Below are positions 58,103 to 64,000 of a DNA stretch of 64,000 nucleotides, in pieces. Positions within the stretch are counted from its first letter, which is position 1. Each line of letters opens with the position of its first letter. The translations under genes and the position numbers were made by a program. A model generated the notes under the pieces. That model made no database searches. It saw only the letters and a program-made list of their open reading frames with translations, and was not told the DNA's origin. This stretch comes from DATHWB01 sp040880725 (GTDB lineage Bacteria > Actinomycetota > Acidimicrobiia > Spongiisociales > ZC4RG35). Location: assembly GCA_040880725.1 (NCBI GenBank), contig JBBDHV010000043.1:21019-85018 (forward strand), given 5' to 3'.

Positions 58103-59203
58103 TCAGCCGGCCGCCACCGTGGCCGAACGGTTGGCCAGATGATTGGCGACGTACACGGCGTCGCGCTGTACCCCGGTGATGGTCTCGGACCAGACGGCGT
58201 GCAGGAAGTACAGCCCAAGGAAATAGAGGCCGGGTGATTCAGTCACCACACCTCGCTCGTGGCGGGGTCGGCCGACCTCGTCAAAGACGGGCAGGTCGAT
58301 CCATCCGAATCCCGGCCGATAGCCGGTGCACCAGATGACGTTGGCGACGTCCAGCTCTCGACCCGACTCGGTCACCGGCCTTCCAGCGACGACCCCACCA
58401 ATTCGATCCACTCGCTCGACGCCGTCGGCGGCGAGTTCCTTCGGTCGAATCCGTACCAGCGGTCCCGAACTGTCGAGGAGCTTGGGTCTCAGCTTGCGGC
58501 CGATCGGCGTCGACGAGTTGAGCACCTCGAGCATCGCGAAACGGACCAGCCGGGTGCCGATGTTCCGCCCAAACCACCCCTCGAGCCGGAAGGGGATCGC
58601 CCCGGAAGCCGGGGTGCCGGCGACGATGGTGTCATGGCGGGCAGCGACTTCGTGGGCGATGTCGGCGCCCGAGTTGCCAAGCCCGACGACGAGCACCGAC
58701 CCGGACTGGAGCTGGGACGGATTTCGGTACTGCGTGGAGTGCAGCTGGACGATGTCCGGGTCGAGATCGGGAGCGAAATCAGGCACCCTCGGGACCTGAT
58801 AGTCGGCCATGGCCACGACGACGTTTCGGGCGCGGTAGGTCTCACCGCCGACCGCCACCGCGTACCCATCCCCGTCCCTGCTGAGGCGTTCAACTCGCAT
58901 TCCGTTGCAGACCGGCAAGTCCATCTCGACCGCGTAACGCTCGAGGAAGTCGGCGATCTCGTCCTTGCCGATGAAAGTGCTGCAGCCTCCGGGGTAGGCC
59001 ATGCCGGGAAGGCCGTTCATGCGAACTGGTGTGAACAGGCGGAGTGAGTCCCACCGGTTCCGCCAGGCGTCCCCGACGCGTTGGCCGGCGTCGAAGATCA
59101 CGAAGTCGACGCCCCGATCGGCGAGTCGCTTGCCAACCGTCAGCCCCGCCTGTCCGCCTCCGATTACGATGGTGTGGTACGTGAGCCTGTCTGCGGTGGC
59201 CAT
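58103..59203 (-). CDS. Flavin-dependent monooxygenase
   Basis: 366 residues with two nucleotide-binding motifs: VIGGGQAGLTVGKRLADRG for FAD and VVGLGNSGADIAHEVAARHD for NADPH, and the intervening DSLRLFTPVRMNGLPGMAYP typical of the YUC/CzcO-like flavoprotein group. ATG at 59203 has an AGGAG ribosome site. Likely hydroxylates a small nucleophile; the substrate is unknown. It follows a LuxR-type regulator gene on the same strand, 107 bases away, which may control it. Confidence 0.9.
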   Translation of the reverse strand: MATADRLTYHTIVIGGGQAGLTVGKRLADRGVDFVIFDAGQRVGDAWRNRWDSLRLFTPVRMNGLPGMAYPGGCSTFIGKDEIADFLERYAVEMDLPVCNGMRVERLSRDGDGYAVAVGGETYRARNVVVAMADYQVPRVPDFAPDLDPDIVQLHSTQYRNPSQLQSGSVLVVGLGNSGADIAHEVAARHDTIVAGTPASGAIPFRLEGWFGRNIGTRLVRFAMLEVLNSSTPIGRKLRPKLLDSSGPLVRIRPKELAADGVERVDRIGGVVAGRPVTESGRELDVANVIWCTGYRPGFGWIDLPVFDEVGRPRHERGVVTESPGLYFLGLYFLHAVWSETITGVQRDAVYVANHLANRSATVAAG

Positions 59204-59309
59204 GGTGTCTCCTCTGGATGGATGACCCCAACGTATGGCTTTGTCCGCTCGGCGACTTCGGGGAAATCGCCCAACTTGTCCGAAGGCGGGTATGGGTGAG
59301 ATCACCCAG

Positions 59310-60944
59310 TCAGAGCAGGCCGTGCTCGTATGCGTAGGCGGTTGCGCCCGTACGGGATTGGACGCCGAGTTTGGTCAGGATGTTGCTGACGTGGCGATCG
59401 ATCGTGCGCTCGCTGAGCACGAGCTCGGAGGCGATGTCGCGGTTGGTTCGGCCGGCGGCCACCATCGCGAGCACCTCCAGCTCGCGCGCGGTCAGGCCCG
59501 CCGTATTGGGGACTATGTGCCCCGCGGCGAGGGCTCGCGCCTGTTCGGCGTCCGGTCGTGCCCCAAGTCCCTCAAACGTTGCGAGCGCTTCGAGTGCTTC
59601 CCGCCTGGCCGTTTCCTCATCTCCGATTTCGAGACAGACTCGAGCCACCCCCACCTTGGCCAACGCCGTCTCGTATGGGGCCTGGAGACGCGACCAGAGC
59701 GATTTTGCGTTGCTGTAGGCGGCCAGCGCACGCTGATGCGATCCCTCGGCCATATCGACCGCACCTTTGGCGAGAGCGGCGGCAGCCGCCAGTGTCTCGG
59801 TCGCGTATCGGCCGGCGATCTCTTCGAACTCTTCGAGCGCGGCGCGGGCGGCTGCAAGATCGTCCGCCGCCAGGTGCACGATCACCGCGGCGGGAAGCAG
59901 CCTCGAGCGGTGCACCTCGTCGGGGGCGGTCATGAGCGCAGTCGTGAGGGCTGTAACCGCCGCTGTCGCGTTCCCCTCGGCCAGGCGCAGGAGGGCCAGG
60001 CCCGGCTGTGGCGTCCAGTCCCACTCTGCGGCAGCCGCATACGCGACCTCCGCCTGGGCCATCTCGCCTCGCAACCGATGAACCTCGCCCTGGCGGTAGT
60101 GCGCCAGGGCTACCGGGTATTGGTTCATCCCCTCACGGAACCGCGCTTCGGCACGCCGGGCCTCGTCGAGCGCCTCCGGCCAGTCGCCCCGCAGTTGCAG
60201 TAGTTCGGCACGATGCGTCAGGCACTGACCGGTGAACGCCACCATCCCCAACTGCCGGTCACACCAGATGGTGAGGGCTTCGGTCCAGCGATGGGCGCGC
60301 CGCAAGGCCTGTACCGAGTAGCAGCCTTCGATCGATCCGCAGTACACGACGCCGGTCACGAACGGTGACAGCTCGTCCGCCAGCACCGCCACCATCGCTT
60401 CGTCGAGGAGGCGAAGGCCACTCTGGACGTCGCCTCCCAAGATCGTCGTCAGCCCTCGTTGGAAGACCGCCAATGCAAGGAGGTCCGGATCGTCGAAACG
60501 CTGGCCGATTTCGATGGCCCGGGCTGTGGCGTCGATTGCCGTGGCGTGGTCGCCGGCCATCGTCGCCTGGACTGCTTGGGGGAGGAGCAGATAGCCGGCT
60601 TCCGGAGATTCTCCGTCGTGGCGCTCCAGCACACGATGCGCCCGCCCCAGCCACCCGGATGCGCCCTCCCATTCTCCGCGCAGCGCCAGGTTCATCCCGA
60701 TCCAGAAGGCGCTGCGCACTGCCGGCAGGATGGCACCGGCGTCGAGGTACAGCCGATGGGCACGCTCGAACGCCAACACAGACTCCGGGTCTCGTCCGAC
60801 CATGTAGGAGGCGGTTGCCAGCAGCTCCAAGTCTTCGACGCCAAGCGGACCTTCCGCATCTGCGCGGGTGAGCAACTCGTAGGCGTCGCCCCACGAGCGA
60901 GCCGCGGCCGCGGACCGTGCCATATCAATTGTCGCGTCGGTCAT
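59310..60944 (-). CDS. TPR-containing LuxR-type regulator
   Basis: 544 residues. The C-terminal 60 residues are a LuxR helix-turn-helix (GLTARELEVLAMVAAGRTNR, then DIASELVLSERTIDRHVSNI and LTKLGVQSRTGATAYAYEHG). The first 450 residues form repeated helical TPR-like units, similar to the LuxR regulators that lack a receiver domain but use TPRs; no ATPase P-loop is present, so it is not a full LAL/MalT regulator. It precedes the flavin monooxygenase gene and may act on it. Confidence 0.88.
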   Translation of the reverse strand: MTDATIDMARSAAAARSWGDAYELLTRADAEGPLGVEDLELLATASYMVGRDPESVLAFERAHRLYLDAGAILPAVRSAFWIGMNLALRGEWEGASGWLGRAHRVLERHDGESPEAGYLLLPQAVQATMAGDHATAIDATARAIEIGQRFDDPDLLALAVFQRGLTTILGGDVQSGLRLLDEAMVAVLADELSPFVTGVVYCGSIEGCYSVQALRRAHRWTEALTIWCDRQLGMVAFTGQCLTHRAELLQLRGDWPEALDEARRAEARFREGMNQYPVALAHYRQGEVHRLRGEMAQAEVAYAAAAEWDWTPQPGLALLRLAEGNATAAVTALTTALMTAPDEVHRSRLLPAAVIVHLAADDLAAARAALEEFEEIAGRYATETLAAAAALAKGAVDMAEGSHQRALAAYSNAKSLWSRLQAPYETALAKVGVARVCLEIGDEETARREALEALATFEGLGARPDAEQARALAAGHIVPNTAGLTARELEVLAMVAAGRTNRDIASELVLSERTIDRHVSNILTKLGVQSRTGATAYAYEHGLL

Positions 60945-61160
60945 GGTCGAGTCCGTTCGTGTCGCGACAGAACCATGCCACCCGAAGCGCCGCCCCCGCA
61001 ACCAGGGGGTCGGATCGGGCCACACGAAGCGGGAGTACGTCGCCACAGTCCCGGCCGAAGTAGCGACTTCGGCCCCGGATTCGATGACTTCACCACCGCA
61101 TGGATGCTCGAGAACATCATCATCACCACGCGGGACTGCGGCAGAGAAGGGCCGGATCCG

Positions 61161-61259
61161 ATGTCTGGGACTGCGGGGGCGCTCGCCGGGCTTCTCTCCG
61201 GCCTCGGCCAGACCGTCGACGAGATGTCCGGCGGGCCAGACTTCGAACCGTTCCTCTGA
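61161..61259 (+). CDS. Possible 32-residue peptide
   Basis: Short open frame MSGTAGALAGLLSGLGQTVD followed by EMSGGPDFEPFL, glycine- and leucine-rich, with AGAAGG-like AGAAGG ten bases upstream. Weakly hydrophobic. No family; it could be chance. Confidence 0.3.
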   Translation: MSGTAGALAGLLSGLGQTVDEMSGGPDFEPFL

Positions 61260-61314
61260 CGGACAGCCCGGCCAACGCCCTTACGCGACGTCGGGAACCG
61301 TCGACAGTAAGGAC

Positions 61315-61464
61315 GTGACGCCCCCCGACACTCTGACCCTGCGCCTCGAAGCCGTCGCGATCGCCGCACGCCTTCGTCGACACGGCGAGCCTGACGTCGC
61401 CGATCTCGTCGAACGATGGGCCGACGGTGCAGACCTGGCCACGCAGCTCGAGCCGATCAACTGA
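61315..61464 (+). CDS. Possible 49-residue helical protein
   Basis: Begins at GTG as TPPDTLTLRLEAVAIAARLR and ends VERWADGADLATQLEPIN: an amphipathic, mostly helical composition. The AAGGA motif lies too close to the GTG for an ideal ribosome site. No domain. It precedes copy G of repeat family 1 by about 50 bases. Confidence 0.35.
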   Translation: MTPPDTLTLRLEAVAIAARLRRHGEPDVADLVERWADGADLATQLEPIN

Positions 61465-61514
61465 GATTCGTCGCGCTCTCAGGGGGCACATTCGCATCCG
61501 AGCACGATCCGGCC

Positions 61515-61567
61515 CAACCGTGGGCTCTCAGGGCCATCCAGGGGCCCTGGGAACCCAGGGTACGCGG
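61515..61567 (+). repeat. Repeat family 1, copy G
   Basis: CAACCGTGGGCTC to GAACCCAGGGTACGCGG, 53 bp, with a perfect inner stem CAGGGC/GCCCTG. Lies between the possible 49-residue gene and the CHRD gene, in the same orientation as copies B, D, E and F. Confidence 0.9.
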
Positions 61568-61663
61568 AGACGGCGCGTCCATCCCGGGGGTCGGACGAGC
61601 GCGGATTCGCGCGAACCGTTTTTCGGTCTGGTGCGTATCGCTCGCAACGGAGAGGAGATGGTC

Positions 61664-62152
61664 ATGCGACGAAGAGTCGTGTTTACGTTGGTCGTCGGAC
61701 TTCTGGCCCTGGGATTGTTCGCCCCCGGCGCTTCCGCGGGGCGGGTCGATTACCGGGCTCCCCTGTCACACGCCCAAGAGGTGGGCGCTGTCGACGCCCC
61801 CGGCGCCCACGGCCACGCGGTGTTCTGGGTCTCGGGCAGCAATCTGCATTACCGGGTGAGTGTCAAACACCTGACGGACAGCGCGACCATGGCGCACATC
61901 CATGCGCCGGCCGAACGCGGGGCAAACGCCGGGATCACCGTCTGGCTGTGCGACTCGGACACAATTCCGGGTCCGGCGATCACGCCGGCATGCTCGGCCA
62001 CCACTTCAGGCGGGCTGGTCGAAGGCTCCGCCCCGGTGACGCCCGAACAGCTGGCGTGGCTGGATACAGGGGTGGCCTACGTCAACGTCCATACCGTCGC
62101 CCACCCCGGCGGAGAAGTGCGCGGCCAGATCCTGGACGTGGGACGAAGCTGA
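61664..62152 (+). CDS. Secreted CHRD-domain protein
   Basis: 162 residues. A signal peptide (MRRRVVFTLVVGLLALGLFA, cleaved after ASA) is followed by one CHRD domain: APLSHAQEVGAVDAPGAHGH, then MAHIHAPAERGANAGITVWL and YVNVHTVAHPGGEVRGQI, including the His and Gly positions typical of the fold. Two Cys could form a disulfide. The role of bacterial CHRD proteins is not established. ATG at 61664 follows GAGGAG; 61658 is possible. A strong terminator follows. Confidence 0.88.
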   Translation: MRRRVVFTLVVGLLALGLFAPGASAGRVDYRAPLSHAQEVGAVDAPGAHGHAVFWVSGSNLHYRVSVKHLTDSATMAHIHAPAERGANAGITVWLCDSDTIPGPAITPACSATTSGGLVEGSAPVTPEQLAWLDTGVAYVNVHTVAHPGGEVRGQILDVGRS

Positions 62153-62174
62153 CCCGCGGTTGTGGGGGAGCACG

Positions 62175-62205
62175 AAAGGGGTGTCCCGAACGGGACACCC
62201 CTTTT
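62175..62205. terminator. Intrinsic terminator after the CHRD gene
   Basis: Perfect 14-bp stem AAAGGGGTGTCCCG against CGGGACACCCCTTT, AA loop, ending in TTTT on the plus strand. Lies 23 bases after the CHRD stop. Confidence 0.85.
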
Positions 62206-62283
62206 CAATGCATCACTCGAACGGGACGGGCCGCCTGCTGCCGGTCTGGTGACGACCCACGCGAAAGAGCGACCCCTGGGCGA

Positions 62284-62321
62284 AAGAGCGATCCCTGGCA
62301 GTACACCCAGGGATCGCTCTT
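62284..62321. terminator. Terminator after the expanded CsbD gene
   Basis: Stem AAGAGCGATCCCTGG with CCAGGGATCGCTCTT around an eight-base loop, 11 bases after the gene stop on the minus strand. Confidence 0.7.
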
Positions 62322-62331
62322 CGCCTGCAGG

Positions 62332-62809
62332 TCAGTTTCTGTCGAGGCGCGTGCGGATGTCTTCTTCGGACTCGCCGGTCTTCTCTTTGATGTTGCCGAC
62401 CAACTCGTCGTAATTGCCTTCGGCGACATCGAGGTCGTCGTCGGTGAGGTTGCCCCACGTCTTCTTGGCCTTGCCCTTGAGCTGGTCCCAGTTGCCCCCT
62501 GGTTCTGGTCGGAGCCCTGGCCCTGACCCTGGCCAGCCTGGTTCTGGTCGGAGCCTTGGCCCGAGCCTTGACCCTGGCCGGAGCCTTGACCCTGACCGCC
62601 CCGGTCCTGGCCCGAACCCTGACCCNNNNNNNNNNNNNNNNNNNNNNNNNNNNNNNNNNNNNNNNNNNNNNNNNNNNNNNNNNNNNNNNNNNNNNNNNNN
62701 NNNNNNNNNNNNNNNNNNNNNNNNNACCCTGGCCGGAGCCTTGACCCTGACCGCCCCGGTCCTGGCCCGAACCCTGACCCCCCTGATTCCTTTCGTTGCC
62801 CTCGTTCAC
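62332..62809 (-). pseudogene. Expanded CsbD-family gene, interrupted by an assembly gap and a frame break
   Basis: The 3' end encodes a normal CsbD domain of 51 residues (GNWDQLKGKAKKTWGNLTDD, then DLDVAEGNYDELVGNIKEKT, ending DIRTRLDRN). The 5' end begins at a GTG (62809) with the same GAAAGGGGATCGAA ribosome context as the csbD gene at 47355, and codes NEGNERNQGGQGSGQDRGG followed by Gly-Gln-Ser repeats. Between them are 100 N (62626-62725) and more GQGS repeats. The repeat frame and the CsbD frame differ by one base at a run of five C (62494-62498 on the plus strand); a sixth would restore SDQNQGGNWDQLKG. I read it as one gene damaged by assembly, although slippage is possible. Confidence 0.7.
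62626..62725. other. Assembly gap of 100 N
   Basis: Exactly 100 unknown bases, the conventional length for a gap of unknown size, within GQGS-coding tandem repeats. The repeat probably collapsed or could not be spanned. Confidence 0.95.
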
Positions 62810-63100
62810 TTCGATCCCCTTTCGAGCGTCCGATCGCTTCCTCACGTTCCCGGTCGGAGTGACTCATCCTCCCGGTCTGAGGCGATCTCTGTTCCCCCGT
62901 GGAGGCGGTTTCAAACTTCCATTCCGAGTGGTTCCACATGCCCAAGACCCACAGTTCCTCGCGGCCGCCTGCCCGCAGAGGGCTGGACGGCCGGGTTTTT
63001 CTGTTGAAGGAGCGACCGCCCTCTCCCGATGAGACCTGGATGGGCGGGTCCTCTCGCCTTCCCGCCTGAGAGGACCGCCGAGGAAAGGTCGGCAGCCAGG

Positions 63101-64000
63101 GTGACAACATTCCAATCTGCTGTGACGGTCACCACGACCGGTTCTCCGCGCCGACACCCATTCCTGGTCCCGGTCGAGGACCGTCCCAGCCCCGTGCGCC
63201 GCGGCTTCGGGGTCGCCCAGATCCTGCAACTGGCCTGTGGGCTGCAACTGGCGCTGATTGCCGCGTTGACCACCACCGTCGTTTCCGGTGTCTGGCAGCT
63301 GGCCGCCATCCCCACCGGCGTCCTGTTCGCGTTCGGAGCCGGGCAGGTCAAGCTGGGTCATTTCCGTAACCGTCGGTTTCGCACGAGCTGGGAGCCGTTC
63401 GACGTCGCACGTCATCCGAACACTGCCCGGTTCTTCAACGGTCTCTGCGAGCGATACGGCATCAGCAACATCAAGCTGGTGCAAGGGGCAACGAGTACCA
63501 GCGACAGTGAGGTGGGGATCGCGGCAGTGACGATGGTCGGCCGAACCCCACACATCATCCTCAACCCTGCGGCGCTGGCATGGGCCGGGGACGACAGCCT
63601 CTACTTGCAGAAGGTGCTGAGTCACGAGTTGACTCACGTGCTGCGCGATCATCCGACTGTCCGACCGGCGTGTACCCGGTTGATTCTGACGGCACCCTTG
63701 ACGGTGTTCACAGCGGGCCTGGCAGCTTGGGTGGCGTCCGGTGCTCCGAGTACGGGGACGACATGGCTCGCCGGCGCCACGACCGCCTTCAGCCTGGGGG
63801 TCACCGCTGGCTGGCAACCCAAGGTGTTCCGCCCGTTCGTGTCCTGGCTCCGGAAACGCTTCGAGGCGGAGGCCGAGCGAGGAACCGTCGGATTGTGTGG
63901 CCCAGCCAACACGGTGCTGGTTGCGGTGCAGTCGGTGGCTTCGGACGTCAACCCTTCGATCGAAGGAGGGTTCGACCGGCCGGCCGGAGGAGCCTATTTC
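63101..64000 (+). CDS. M48-family membrane metallopeptidase (cut by window end)
   Basis: The first 300 residues of an M48-like peptidase, open at the window end. GTG at 63101 begins TTFQSAVTVTTTGSPRRHPF. Two N-terminal membrane segments (QILQLACGLQLALIAALTTT and QLAAIPTGVLFAFGAG) precede a domain with the zinc motif SHELTHVLRDHP (HExxH), then two more hydrophobic segments (LTVFTAGLAAWVASGAP and GATTAFSLGVTAG), and RKRFEAEAERGTVGLC, where the third zinc ligand Glu of M48 enzymes is expected in ExEAD-like form. Likely membrane protein quality control; substrate unknown. Confidence 0.8.
   Translation, partial: MTTFQSAVTVTTTGSPRRHPFLVPVEDRPSPVRRGFGVAQILQLACGLQLALIAALTTTVVSGVWQLAAIPTGVLFAFGAGQVKLGHFRNRRFRTSWEPFDVARHPNTARFFNGLCERYGISNIKLVQGATSTSDSEVGIAAVTMVGRTPHIILNPAALAWAGDDSLYLQKVLSHELTHVLRDHPTVRPACTRLILTAPLTVFTAGLAAWVASGAPSTGTTWLAGATTAFSLGVTAGWQPKVFRPFVSWLRKRFEAEAERGTVGLCGPANTVLVAVQSVASDVNPSIEGGFDRPAGGAYF

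Overview
The window is GC-rich, tightly packed bacterial chromosome. Three things point to Actinomycetota: a complete Pup-proteasome system (pup, dop, ARC/Mpa ATPase, prcB, prcA, pafA, pafB, pafC), class II DAHP synthase, DUF4193, TtuA/TtuB and an XPB-type helicase, and gene orders that match Mycobacterium tuberculosis in two blocks. No rRNA, tRNA or recognisable prophage was found. The lineage cannot be fixed from this sequence; a deep branch such as Acidimicrobiia is my guess. A run of exactly 100 N (62626-62725) marks a scaffold join inside a repeat.

Layout. 64-4613: dksA/traR-like, xerD, ald, a NUDIX hydrolase and pyrG, coupled on the minus strand. 4692-5737: a lone AbiEi/DUF559-type gene between two inverted 53-bp repeats. 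5744-8121: acyl-CoA ligase and enoyl-CoA hydratase. 8303-10230: an RsbQ/RsbP-like stress-sensing pair. 10213-13530: recN, nadK, tlyA and a small protein, in mycobacterial order. 13569-18435: rhomboid, HAD phosphatase, M20 peptidase, NUDIX, GNAT, polyprenol-phosphate mannosyltransferase and DUF4193. 18569-23517: diacylglycerol-kinase-like protein, helY, tatC, tatA/B and a zinc ribbon. 23595-24673: a second AbiEi/DUF559-type gene between two inverted ~51-bp repeats of a different family. 24667-29801: pafC, pafB, pafA, a 51-bp tandem array, prcA and prcB. 29830-34763: an accessory block (hipBA, class II DAHP synthase, a CMD-like protein, an SDR) that separates prcB from pup. 34842-40769: pup, dop, ARC, ferredoxin, trmI, ttuA, ttuB and a 30-residue membrane peptide. 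40826-52654: membrane proteins, an MFS exporter, two histidine kinases, dienelactone hydrolase, CsbD, a PhyH-type dioxygenase, an ECF sigma/anti-sigma pair and DUF2383. 53039-54006: a RES/Xre toxin-antitoxin pair. 54199-57989: a helicase-associated protein and XPB helicase. 58103-60944: flavin monooxygenase with a LuxR regulator. 61161-64000: small genes, a CHRD protein, a repeat-expanded CsbD gene with an assembly gap, and an M48 peptidase cut by the window end.

Most genes run in minus-strand operons joined by ATGA, GTGA or TGATG overlaps. The proteasome genes form a full pathway: PafA attaches Pup (already ending in GGE) to substrates, Dop removes it, ARC unfolds pupylated proteins into the PrcAB core, and PafBC is the adjacent WYL regulator.

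The most unusual feature is a repeat system. Two unrelated ~52-bp repeat families are dispersed between genes, often exactly at stop codons. Each family also occurs as an inverted pair flanking one AbiEi/DUF559-type gene, with nearly identical geometry. This resembles REP/RAYT elements, but with a predicted PD-(D/E)XK-like protein in place of a Y1 transposase, and one cassette sits inside an otherwise conserved paf-tat gene order.
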